Of a stretch of 6,320 nucleotides of DNA, positions 1 to 6,204 are shown one piece after another. Origin of the DNA: Sulfurimonas sp. Lineage in GTDB: Bacteria > Campylobacterota > Campylobacteria > Campylobacterales > Sulfurimonadaceae. The translations under genes and the position numbers were made by a program. The notes beneath the pieces are model-generated. The model did no database searches. It was not told the DNA's origin and saw only the letters and a program-made list of their open reading frames with translations. The stretch covers positions 1 through 6,320 of the forward strand of contig JAUSKV010000058.1 of the NCBI GenBank assembly GCA_030646745.1, given 5' to 3'. Numbering within the stretch: the stretch's first letter is position 1; each line of letters opens with the position of its first letter.

Positions 1-179
1 ACAATAAACAATGATATCGAAAAGCAAATTGGATGACCGATCGGCCAGTGTGTAATCGTTTTTTGAGAGTTGACCTTCGGGTTGAATTTGCTGATAAAAG
101 GAGAGAGTTAATAAAAAGTGTCTAAAATGTTCTATTCTTTATATGATATAGTGTTGACAATGCGTGCATATTCTTCTAT
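1..179 (-). pseudogene. Possible disrupted 5' end of an unidentified gene, running off the left edge
   Basis: Two overlapping minus-strand frames look protein-like and join naturally. Frame A starts at an ATA codon (179-177), five bases after a GGAG, and reads IEEYARIVNTISYKE. It then meets TAG (134-132), continues as NILDTFY, and stops at TAA (110-108). Frame B is open from 138 to the window edge and contains FYQQIQPEGQLS followed by KNDYTLADRSSNLLFDIIVY. The FY codons in A (116-111) and B (99-94) lie 17 bases apart in a repeated TTTTAT. A 17-base insertion would therefore explain the frame break and restore a continuous reading, DTFYQQIQPEG. Frame B has no ATG, GTG or TTG near its beginning. 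The start would overlap the stop of the acetyltransferase gene, as expected for a third operon member. I do not recognise the family. A chance open frame of about 45 codons is possible in AT-rich DNA, so this is inference. Confidence 0.35.
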
Positions 180-607
180 TCTAGCTCCATTAAATAGGCA
201 TTGCACCCATCAAGATAAAAAGCTTTTAACTCTTTTTTTAGAGTAAAGCCAAAATTTTTATAGAGAGCTATTGCTCTTTCATTATCTATTCGTACTTCAA
301 GCACTGTTTTTTCAAAATTTAGAGATAGAAGCTCTCTGTGGAGAATTTCCAAAAGCTTGAGTGCAACTTTTTTTCCGCGATATAGCTCGCTTACTCCGAT
401 AGAGTATATTTTTGCATCTCTGCGTTTTATTAAAGTTAATACATAACCCGCAATATTGCCATCGATTTCAGCCAAATAGATTAAATTATTCCCTATGTGA
501 TAGCTGAATGAGCCTTTGGATAAAGGAAAATTCTTATCCGTAAAAAGCTCTTGTTCTAATTTATAAAGTTTTGCAACATCCGAAGCAACCGCCTTGCGAA
601 TTATCAT
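176..607 (-). CDS. GNAT family N-acetyltransferase (RimI-like)
   Basis: The predicted 143-residue cytoplasmic protein is the length of a single GNAT domain. It would transfer an acetyl group from acetyl-CoA to an amine; the substrate is not readable from sequence. The N-terminal MIIRKAVASDVAKLYKLEQE is the usual first strand and helix. Motif A follows at residues 67-86 (IYSIGVSELYRGKK and on). Motif B follows at 101-121, with the RimI-like LEVRIDNERAIALYKNFGF. In the acetyl-CoA loop the usual second glycine of RGxGxG/A is a lysine (RGKKVA, 77-82), so the loop is not textbook. The start ATG overlaps the TGA of the DUF2156 gene (ATGA) and has no Shine-Dalgarno of its own, which implies translational coupling. 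RimI, which acetylates ribosomal protein S18, is the best-known relative. This protein lacks enough diagnostic features to be named so. Confidence 0.88.
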   Translation of the reverse strand: MIIRKAVASDVAKLYKLEQELFTDKNFPLSKGSFSYHIGNNLIYLAEIDGNIAGYVLTLIKRRDAKIYSIGVSELYRGKKVALKLLEILHRELLSLNFEKTVLEVRIDNERAIALYKNFGFTLKKELKAFYLDGCNAYLMELE

Positions 608-1584
608 TTTTGATAAATTGTATATTTTGGAACAAGCTTAAATGGGCGATAAGACATCTTTACCTTTCGCAGATTCTCAAACCCCATGTCATCTCCGACA
701 TTGATATAAGTCACACCGTAACGCTCTTGAAGCATTTTAGAAAACTCACGAAATATATATTGAGCACATCCCAAGACTTCAAAATCTGTTTTTTCTATAA
801 GCACGCTGGCAGTGTCAGCGTTTATTCTCTCACCCGCCGTAAATCCTTTGAGCTCTCCATTTATGTAAATAACCAAACCTATAAGCGAAAGTTCATCGTA
901 ATATTTTAGCATCTGTTTCATAGCAAATCGTTCTTGATGAATACCCTCTAAAAAAACTTCTGCCTCCTCTTTTGGCATATATTTCACTCTATCTGCGACC
1001 CATTTGTTAAACAGATTCATTATCTCTTCTTTATGTTTAGAACTATCAAGCGGCTCCATGGTGTGGTCTGGATAGGATTTTATAAATTTATTAATCTCTG
1101 TTCGTTTTGTATGGTAGCTATTTCCGCGTAAGTCAATCAAGGCATTCACATTATAAATATAATCAACTAGCTTTTTCTCTACTAAATAGTTTTCAAGCAT
1201 CTCAAACATGCTTTTAGCTTCATCCGTAGATTGAACAAACTCTTCAATCATCGCTCCCTGAACATAATCTATACGGGCATAATAGGGCGAAGAGTTGTTA
1301 GAATTCATAAGTTCGAAACATTTTATGATGGACTCTGTTACATATTTTTTTTTACCCAAAGGAGGGAGCAACATGGTAAGTTCGCCGCCTGTCATTATAA
1401 AAAGACAGAAACATTTATTTATAACAGCATAAAAACCACTACTGTTTGCAAGCCATATAAAATTAGCTGCAAAAGTATAATCACTAATATCAACCTCAAT
1501 CTTAGAGAGATACTTCTCTAAAATGGGTTTTGAGTCCAAATTAAAGGGCTTTAGGGTTTGTTTTTTTACTGTTAAATTAGCCAT
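604..1584 (-). CDS. DUF2156 domain protein (phosphatidylglycerol lysyltransferase C-terminal-like)
   Basis: A soluble 326-residue protein with no signal peptide or membrane segment. It matches the stand-alone DUF2156 pattern, a tandem GNAT-like fold related to the catalytic half of MprF and other aminoacyl-tRNA-dependent transferases. Recognisable blocks are DYIYNVNALIDLRGNSYHTK at 141-160 running into RTEINKF; GFTAGERI at 248-254, a core strand; a helix containing CAQYIFREF at 273-281; and the C-terminal NVGDDMGFENLRKVKMSYRP at 295-314. That last block corresponds to the family's EDLG...LRxxKxxYxP signature, with DDMG in place of EDLG. The membrane flippase half of MprF is absent, so lipid lysinylation cannot be assumed and the substrate is unknown. 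AAGGAT lies four bases before the ATG. The gene ends in an ATGA overlap with the GNAT acetyltransferase, so the two very probably form one transcript. Confidence 0.85.
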   Translation of the reverse strand: MANLTVKKQTLKPFNLDSKPILEKYLSKIEVDISDYTFAANFIWLANSSGFYAVINKCFCLFIMTGGELTMLLPPLGKKKYVTESIIKCFELMNSNNSSPYYARIDYVQGAMIEEFVQSTDEAKSMFEMLENYLVEKKLVDYIYNVNALIDLRGNSYHTKRTEINKFIKSYPDHTMEPLDSSKHKEEIMNLFNKWVADRVKYMPKEEAEVFLEGIHQERFAMKQMLKYYDELSLIGLVIYINGELKGFTAGERINADTASVLIEKTDFEVLGCAQYIFREFSKMLQERYGVTYINVGDDMGFENLRKVKMSYRPFKLVPKYTIYQK

Positions 1585-1587
1585 TAA

Positions 1588-1761
1588 AATCCTTGGTTTT
1601 ATTAATTTAAACGAAATAATACATCTTTTTTTTATTTTTTCAGTGACAAGTTAGGAAGGCTTCAAAAACCGTTTATATTAGGGCTTTAAGTTGGAAAATT
1701 ATTTATATTTAATTCTAAAGCCACCTGGCGAACTACTTATTAGCAGATTTTCATACTGCCA
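1588..1761. other. Gene-free spacer between the DUF302 and DUF2156 genes
   Basis: I found no credible coding frame on either strand here; all frames are broken by stops within short distances. Apart from the -10 candidate there is a GGCTTTA / TAAAGCC inverted repeat (1682-1688 and 1716-1722, 27-base spacer) and a small GCCA-CC-TGGC palindrome (1720-1729). None of these has a recognised role. Confidence 0.5.
1616..1621 (-). promoter_or_regulatory. Candidate -10 box for the DUF2156-acetyltransferase operon
   Basis: On the minus strand TATTAT sits about 30 bases before the DUF2156 ATG, just after a strongly A-rich tract (1622-1640). Campylobacterota sigma-70 promoters have a good -10 and AT-rich periodic upstream DNA rather than a conserved -35, which fits. 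No -35 hexamer is visible. This is the only reasonable -10 close to the gene, but AT-rich DNA gives such matches easily. Confidence 0.35.
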
Positions 1762-1787
1762 ATTTTAAGTCCTCCGGTGACTAAAAT
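1762..1787. other. Imperfect hairpin just past the DUF302 gene
   Basis: Nine base pairs (ATTTT and AGTC pairing with GACT and AAAAT) with one bulged A at 1767 enclose a seven-base loop (CTCCGGT). The hairpin starts 15 bases beyond the stop of the DUF302 gene, where a transcript end would be expected. Its arms are mostly A and T and no run of U follows on the minus strand. It is therefore a weak terminator or an RNA-end stabiliser at best. Confidence 0.35.
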
Positions 1788-1801
1788 AGATACAGAAATA
1801 A

Positions 1802-2776
1802 CTATTGAGTAAGTTCTTTAAGAATGTTTTCAATCATGCCGTGAGTTTCATGAACTGCTTTGATTGACTCTTCATCAGTAATATCAAGGTCATCAATCCA
1901 GTTATCAACTGAAGGGAAACCGATATGAACTGTTTTTTCATCTTTTTTCTTATAAATAACTAATGAAAAAGGAGCAAAAGCACCGGCATCCGGGTGATTC
2001 TTTGATACAGGATATATTGCATTAAATCTTATTATTGAATATGTATCATAAAAATCATAATCATCCTGTCCATTTTCTTTTAATAAACCCTCTTGTAGTT
2101 TATAAGATTTTGGTATTAAAAACCCAACCGGTCCCAGTTCACCTTCAAATTCTTCTTCAAATGCTTGTTTTGCATCTGCATATGTTGCACCGTCTTCAAG
2201 AGTAAACTCTGTTGTAAACTCAGTAGTTAAGGGCTTATTTGAAGGTTTAACAGCATGGCTTAAAAGCTGATAATGACCATTTGGCAATGCTTTGTGAAGT
2301 GCCCCATCTACTAATTTAGCGTATTCTATCAAGTCTGGATCTGTTACAGGAATTTTAGTGATTCTTGCCATGCCGTTCAAAGACAATGTAGAAACATTAA
2401 TAGTTTTTTTTGCATCATCTGAATAAATTGACATGGATAGCGGTGTTATAAAACCTATATTTGGGTATTTTTTAATCAGTTTTAAAATCAACTTATCACT
2501 ATGAAATATTGCCAAGTTATAACTTTTGTGGTGAATATGATTATATCTTTTTTCAAAAATTGAATTCATGTTGTTATTTACATCAACAACTAAACCACTC
2601 GCATTAAAAGCCTGCTCAATGCTTTTGGCATCAATTGCACCCTTTGAATTATCGACACCGAATATTTGAATATTCTGATCTTTATTCGCTTCTCCTACAT
2701 CTGGAGTTTTTGCTGAACAAACACTCACTCCTAGTGCTAAAAATGCACCTACAAAGATTGTTAAAATCTTTTTCAT
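1802..2776 (-). CDS. Secreted protein with two DUF302-like units
   Basis: The 324-residue protein starts with a clear Sec signal peptide (MKKILTIFVGAFLALGVSVC), with probable cleavage after SA at residue 22. Position 19 is Val, so the lipobox rule is not met and a lipoprotein is unlikely. The mature protein reads as two DUF302-like units. Unit 1 (about 36-165) carries PNIGFITPLSMSIY at 105-118, followed by an acidic turn and a strand. Unit 2 (about 185-322) carries HPDAGAFAPFSLVIY at 261-275, then KKKDEKTVHIGFP and a terminal helix. Both match the family's G-x-x-x-P-x-x-x-x-x-Y core, and most DUF302 proteins have one such unit. DUF302 has no agreed biochemical role. Unit 1 has a histidine cluster (H80, H82, H83, H92) absent from unit 2. 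The start is supported by AAAGGAT seven bases upstream of the ATG. The gene is probably monocistronic, since a terminator precedes it. Confidence 0.85.
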   Translation of the reverse strand: MKKILTIFVGAFLALGVSVCSAKTPDVGEANKDQNIQIFGVDNSKGAIDAKSIEQAFNASGLVVDVNNNMNSIFEKRYNHIHHKSYNLAIFHSDKLILKLIKKYPNIGFITPLSMSIYSDDAKKTINVSTLSLNGMARITKIPVTDPDLIEYAKLVDGALHKALPNGHYQLLSHAVKPSNKPLTTEFTTEFTLEDGATYADAKQAFEEEFEGELGPVGFLIPKSYKLQEGLLKENGQDDYDFYDTYSIIRFNAIYPVSKNHPDAGAFAPFSLVIYKKKDEKTVHIGFPSVDNWIDDLDITDEESIKAVHETHGMIENILKELTQ

Positions 2777-2808
2777 TGTTATCCTTTAAATTCATATGAT
2801 TAAATTTT

Positions 2809-2814
2809 ACTATA
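2809..2814 (-). promoter_or_regulatory. Candidate -10 box for the DUF302 gene
   Basis: TATAGT on the minus strand lies about 32 bases upstream of the ATG, inside very AT-rich DNA and downstream of the kinase terminator. A promoter must lie between 2777 and 2854 if that terminator works. Other AT-rich hexamers nearby (for example around 2818-2824) are also possible, and no -35 element is recognisable. Confidence 0.3.
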
Positions 2815-2854
2815 TTTATGTATAAAATATCTTGACAGAATATAGAATACTTCT

Positions 2855-2878
2855 AAAAACCACGACCCCCGAGGTCAT
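2855..2878 (-). terminator. Rho-independent terminator of the histidine kinase gene
   Basis: Read on the minus strand, 13 bases after the kinase stop, AUGACC pairs with GGUCGU (one U-G wobble) around the five-base loop UCGGG. GG and then five U follow. It is the only GC-rich block in an otherwise AT-rich gap, which strengthens the call. The U run is short. Confidence 0.6.
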
Positions 2879-2890
2879 TGAATAAAATTA

Positions 2891-5170
2891 CTAAACAGTC
2901 CTATTTAAAGTTTTTGGTAAACTTATTTTGAAGCAGACACCATCTGCAATATTAGTAACTGCAAGTGTACCTTTTAAATGTTTTTCTACAATAGTCTTAC
3001 TCATGTAGAGTCCCAAACCTGTTCCATTCTTATCATCTTTTGTACTAAAATATGGATTAAAAATTTTATCTATAATATTTTCCGGAATTGTACCGCCGTT
3101 ATTGCACATATTTATAACTACCATATCCAAACCATCTTCTATGAAGATATTTATCTCTCTCTGCTGGGTTCTGTTTTCAACAAGTGCCTCTTTTGCGTTT
3201 TTAAGTATATTTATAAAAACCTGCATCAGCTCTCTTGAATAGGTCTCTATTTTCAATAGGCTATGAAACTCTTTTTTAACTTCTATATCATGATTTTCCA
3301 GTGATTTTCCGAGTACACTGAATGCTTCTGTAAAAACATCCTCTACAAGTACCTCTTCTGCCATTTTCACCGGTCTAAAAAAGTTTCTAAAATCATCAAT
3401 TGTTTTTGAAAGTTCTTGTGTTTGACTGAGGATAGTAAGGGAGGTGGTTTTTAGAGTCTCTGCATCAATCATATCAAGCTCAATATCAGCCAAAATATTG
3501 TTCGCACCCATCGATATAGCGCTTATCGGCTGTCTCCACTGATGGGCTATCATACTTATCATCTCACCCATCGCGGCATGGCGAGATTGTGATATCATAA
3601 TCTCATCTTTTTCTTTGAGTGTATTCATGGCATTTTCTATTTCGGTTATATCATTAAAGATTACCAAGGTGTAACTATTTACATCTATATTAAGGGGTTG
3701 CGCCAAAACCATAAAGTGATGCGGATTACCATTTTTCATCATACACACTTTATGTATTTTATTCTGATTTACAAGAATATACTCTAACCAGTTAATATTA
3801 TCCATCTTAGAGCATAGGTACTCTTCCATCTCCACGAAGAGGTCGCATATGCAATCATGCTCTTTTTTAAAACTCTCCAATGAATCATATCCTGTAAATT
3901 TAAGCATGGCAGCATTGCCTTTTTTTATAACAAAGCCATCTGTTGTTATCATAAGATTTGGAGTAATATCAAAGATGGTTTGAAGATACTCTCTGGCAGA
4001 CTTTATTTCGCTCTCCATCTGTTTATGCTCAGTGATATCTCTCCATGAAGACATAGAGTACAATATATTTCCATCTTTATCTCTAACTGAATCAACATTT
4101 AAAGAGACATCCATTTTCGTACCGTCTTTTCTTTTTAAAATAAGCTCTCTATCAAGAATTACACCGATTCTCACAAACTCTTCAAATGTATTATGAACCT
4201 CTTTCATACAATCTTCATGATACATCTTAAATATAGGAGAACCGATAAGTTCCTCTTTTGAGTATCCTGTTTTTTTAAGCACTGTCTCATTACATAGCAG
4301 AATAGTCGCATCTTTCGGGGAGACTGAAACATACATGTCCGGAGCATTGTCGTATAGAGCGCGAAATTTCGCTTCACTCTTTAGCAGCTCTTCACGCGCC
4401 ATCTTGTTATTTTGTAGATATACAAACTCTCTAACCGCAAAGATAATTATTCCAACAATGCCAAGCAACCAAACAAAAATAAACATGATTGCGAATGCCA
4501 CAATATGTTTATGAGAAACAGCATATAGCTCTTTTAGCGGCATTGCTACACCAACTCCGCCACGAACATCCCCAATTTTATAGCCTTGATATGCATGGCA
4601 TTTTAAACAACTCTCCTGTATATACATAGGACGCATCAGACGCAGATAAGGTTCTTTGTCTATCTCTGTATATTCATAAGCCTCTTTTTCACCCTGTTCA
4701 AACGATTTTAAAGCTTTTGTTTCCCACTCGTCCGGTTTGTTCCCATCGTAGAGATATTTTAAACTTGTAATCTTACTTCTTATACCATACAAACCACTAT
4801 ACTCATTTGACATTTGGCGTACCATGTAAGCTGGGTTCATCAAGGTAAGCTTTGTACCGTCCGGTTTTGTAATATCTCTGTCAGGAATATGGGACAACTT
4901 CGGATTTGGAGGAGTGCGCTCAGTCGAAGGTACGTAAATACCTCCATGAGAAGATGCCCACAAGCGAAAAGCTTGGTCTTTTAAAAAGTTAGCCCTAGCT
5001 ATATTTTCGGCTATGCTCTTTATCTCCTGCTTATTTTGCCATATGTTGAGAGCGAAAACAAAAACAACTATAACACTCCACAAAAACAGAGCAGCATAGA
5101 TAAAATACTTTAGTCTAAGCTCTTCAACCTCTTTTGATACTAATAAGTTTTTAATCTTATTTAATTTCAT
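2891..5170 (-). CDS. Heme-c sensor histidine kinase (DUF3365/Tll0287-like, PAS-PAS-HisKA-HATPase)
   Basis: The 759-residue inner-membrane kinase has TM1 at about 21-43, a periplasmic sensor at 44-221, TM2 at about 222-246, PAS1 at about 262-380, PAS2 at about 391-510, a dimerisation helix with IAHQWRQP (phospho-acceptor H543), and a C-terminal ATPase domain. The sensor holds CLKCH (C188, C191, H192), a covalent heme-c site, in a DUF3365/Tll0287-like setting. It would sense periplasmic redox state or a heme ligand (inference). The ATPase has an N-box (N654, N658), FNPYFSTK (704-711) and a GTGLGL G2 box (716-721). Its G1 box is NNGGTIP (690-696), where DNGGGIP is usual, so the adenine-contacting Asp is Asn. 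PAS2 carries C440, C442, C453 and C476. There is no receiver domain and no neighbouring response regulator, so its partner is encoded elsewhere. GGAA precedes the ATG by eight bases, and the ATG overlaps the stop of an upstream kinase remnant. Confidence 0.93.
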   Translation of the reverse strand: MKLNKIKNLLVSKEVEELRLKYFIYAALFLWSVIVVFVFALNIWQNKQEIKSIAENIARANFLKDQAFRLWASSHGGIYVPSTERTPPNPKLSHIPDRDITKPDGTKLTLMNPAYMVRQMSNEYSGLYGIRSKITSLKYLYDGNKPDEWETKALKSFEQGEKEAYEYTEIDKEPYLRLMRPMYIQESCLKCHAYQGYKIGDVRGGVGVAMPLKELYAVSHKHIVAFAIMFIFVWLLGIVGIIIFAVREFVYLQNNKMAREELLKSEAKFRALYDNAPDMYVSVSPKDATILLCNETVLKKTGYSKEELIGSPIFKMYHEDCMKEVHNTFEEFVRIGVILDRELILKRKDGTKMDVSLNVDSVRDKDGNILYSMSSWRDITEHKQMESEIKSAREYLQTIFDITPNLMITTDGFVIKKGNAAMLKFTGYDSLESFKKEHDCICDLFVEMEEYLCSKMDNINWLEYILVNQNKIHKVCMMKNGNPHHFMVLAQPLNIDVNSYTLVIFNDITEIENAMNTLKEKDEIMISQSRHAAMGEMISMIAHQWRQPISAISMGANNILADIELDMIDAETLKTTSLTILSQTQELSKTIDDFRNFFRPVKMAEEVLVEDVFTEAFSVLGKSLENHDIEVKKEFHSLLKIETYSRELMQVFINILKNAKEALVENRTQQREINIFIEDGLDMVVINMCNNGGTIPENIIDKIFNPYFSTKDDKNGTGLGLYMSKTIVEKHLKGTLAVTNIADGVCFKISLPKTLNRTV

Positions 5171-5241
5171 CTCTGTTTCCTTGATTTTAATGGAAGTGTC
5201 ACTTCAAAGCAGACACTAAATATGTGCTTTTTGTTGCAAAT
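5167..5241 (-). pseudogene. Remnant of a second histidine kinase: extreme C-terminus only
   Basis: The minus-strand frame ending in TGA (5169-5167) reads ICNKKHIF, then SVCFEVTLPLKSRKQR, then stop. The intact kinase downstream ends GVCFKISLPKTLNRTV. The two share VCF and LP at identical spacing, with conservative exchanges between them (I/V, S/T). This is the last beta-strand of a HATPase domain. The remnant's TGA overlaps the kinase ATG as ATGA, the usual arrangement for coupled genes. An in-frame TAA (5244-5242) and the SEL1 gene replace the rest of the gene. The fragment is diverged from the neighbouring kinase, so it is not a recent copy of that gene's own end. The reading rests on about 12 matching positions, hence moderate confidence. 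Confidence 0.6.
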
Positions 5242-5265
5242 TTATGACTCTATAACAAGCCGCGT

Positions 5266-5901
5266 TTATTGTACACCCTCATCGCTTAATCTTCTAAATT
5301 TGCTGCATCCGCTACTGCTTCCCATGTTGCAAACTTTTCCATATAATCTTTTTGCTTCACTTTTATTCTCCTCTATACCTTTACCGTTTCTATACATTTC
5401 TGCCAGATAATAACACCCCTCAATCTGTCCTTTTTTACAAGTGTAGTCGTAAAGCACACTCGCCATCTGGTAATCCCTTACCGCTCCACGCCCTCTATGA
5501 TATGAAACTCCAAGATTGTAACACCCATTAATATTTCCGGCATTGCAAGATTTCGCATAGAGCTGGCTAGATTTGAAAAAATCCTGTTTTACGCTACCTT
5601 TGCCATTCTCATATATAACCCCTAAATTAGAACACGCTCTGGCATCTCCGGCATCACAAGCAGCAGAATAAAGCTCACTCGCTTTTACCTCATTATGCAT
5701 GGAACCTTTCCCATTCTCGTACATATATGCCAGATTGTAACATCCATCCATATTGCCGCTATCACATGCTTGACCCCATAATGCAATTGCTTCTACATAA
5801 TTATTTTTTTTGTACTCTGCGTACCCGTCCGCTACCACATCAGCAAACAGATTCACACCGAGTAGCAAACCAAACCCCAACCCCAAAACTAACTTCTTCA
5901 T
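5266..5901 (-). CDS. Secreted SEL1-repeat, cysteine-paired protein (Hcp-like)
   Basis: The 211-residue protein has a signal peptide (MKKLVLGLGFGLLLGVNLFA, probable cleavage after residue 20) and is then built almost wholly of SEL1-like helical repeats. Repeats contain blocks such as GCYNLAYMYENGKG and ACSNLGVIYENGKG. Cysteines come in pairs eight residues apart: C46/C54, C82/C90, C119/C127, C155/C163 and C191/C199, at a period of 36-37 residues. In Helicobacter Hcp proteins this spacing forms one disulfide per repeat, so a disulfide-stapled periplasmic solenoid is expected here. Hcp proteins bind penicillin or act in host contact, but SEL1 repeats are general protein-binding scaffolds, so no enzymatic role is claimed. 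AAGGAA lies six bases before the ATG. The kinase gene starts 95 bases downstream with no terminator in between, so co-transcription is possible. Confidence 0.9.
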   Translation of the reverse strand: MKKLVLGLGFGLLLGVNLFADVVADGYAEYKKNNYVEAIALWGQACDSGNMDGCYNLAYMYENGKGSMHNEVKASELYSAACDAGDARACSNLGVIYENGKGSVKQDFFKSSQLYAKSCNAGNINGCYNLGVSYHRGRGAVRDYQMASVLYDYTCKKGQIEGCYYLAEMYRNGKGIEENKSEAKRLYGKVCNMGSSSGCSKFRRLSDEGVQ

Positions 5902-5935
5902 CTTTATTCCTTTATTTTAAATTGAATTCCCCAAT

Positions 5936-5941
5936 ATTATA
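5936..5941 (-). promoter_or_regulatory. -10 box of the SEL1/Hcp-like gene (and perhaps the kinase)
   Basis: A perfect TATAAT on the minus strand lies 34 bases upstream of the ATG, which would give a leader of about 28 bases. The upstream DNA is AT-rich with no TTGACA-like -35, as usual for Campylobacterota housekeeping promoters. Because no terminator is visible after the SEL1 gene, this promoter may also serve the kinase. Confidence 0.5.
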
Positions 5942-6087
5942 ACTTAAAACTATATATAACCTCTTTTTATTGCAAAAATTTGAGAGTTTTTTTATCTAAT
6001 TCAGGGACTAATAATAAGTAAAAGATACAACCGTAATGAATTGTTTCTATGCCCCAAAAAGTGTAATCAGATTAGAGAGATTTATGA
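5942..6087. other. Divergent intergenic region, nothing coding seen
   Basis: This is the centre of the roughly 300-base gap between the SEL1 gene and the plus-strand gene at the right edge. It is AT-rich with T-runs (about 5961-5967 and 5987-5993). There is no ATG-initiated minus-strand frame and no plus-strand frame of useful length. It probably holds only divergent promoters and their upstream sequences. Confidence 0.5.
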
Positions 6088-6093
6088 TACAAT
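6088..6093 (+). promoter_or_regulatory. Candidate -10 box for the exported-protein gene at the right edge
   Basis: TACAAT inside TTTATGATACAATTTT resembles the extended AT-rich -10 region of Campylobacterota promoters. Transcription would begin near 6100 and leave a leader of about 50 to 105 bases, depending on the true start codon. The leader contains a TGCGA / TCGCA stem (6096-6100 and 6112-6116) and an overlapping alternative CCG/CGG stem. There is no sign that either is regulatory. Confidence 0.4.
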
Positions 6094-6204
6094 TTTGCGA
6101 TTTTCCGATGCTCGCACGGAATCTAAAATACTCTCACTTAAATGGAAAAACGGATGCAAATTTTAACTCTTCTTCTGAGAACAAAGAAAGATAGGAATAA
6201 TATA

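Noticed and set aside
37..44. CCGATCGG eight-base palindrome
   Set aside because: It is a single short palindrome with no second copy or context, and lies inside the possible broken gene.
70..85. TTGACC-TTCG-GGTTGA stem with a UUCG tetraloop
   Set aside because: It has no U run on either side and falls within a protein-like frame (QPEGQLS), so it is probably incidental to coding sequence.
571..909. Plus-strand open frame of about 112 codons
   Set aside because: It is opposite the well-supported DUF2156 gene, has no recognisable domain, and reflects the codon use of the other strand. The same applies to plus-strand frames at 1231-1521, 2978-3238, 5222-5410 and 5727-5942.
1682..1722. GGCTTTA / TAAAGCC inverted repeat, considered as an integron attC site or insertion-sequence end
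   Set aside because: The core-site bases expected of attC are not in place, there is no integrase or transposase in the window, and a 7-base match with a 27-base spacer is weak.
2717..2722. Cysteine at residue 20 of the DUF302 protein as a lipoprotein site
   Set aside because: The residue before it is Val, where Gly, Ala or Ser is required, so a plain signal peptide is preferred.
2931..5216. Ten-base direct repeat AAGCAGACAC at 2931-2940 and 5207-5216, flanking the kinase, which could suggest a mobile element target duplication
   Set aside because: Both copies encode the same VCF motif of a kinase C-terminus on the minus strand. The repeat therefore comes from protein homology, not insertion.
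5195..5217. AGTGTC / GACACT inverted repeat upstream of the kinase, a possible operator
   Set aside because: It lies inside the kinase-like C-terminal remnant, whose codons explain the sequence. The 11-base loop and lack of a U run argue against a terminator.
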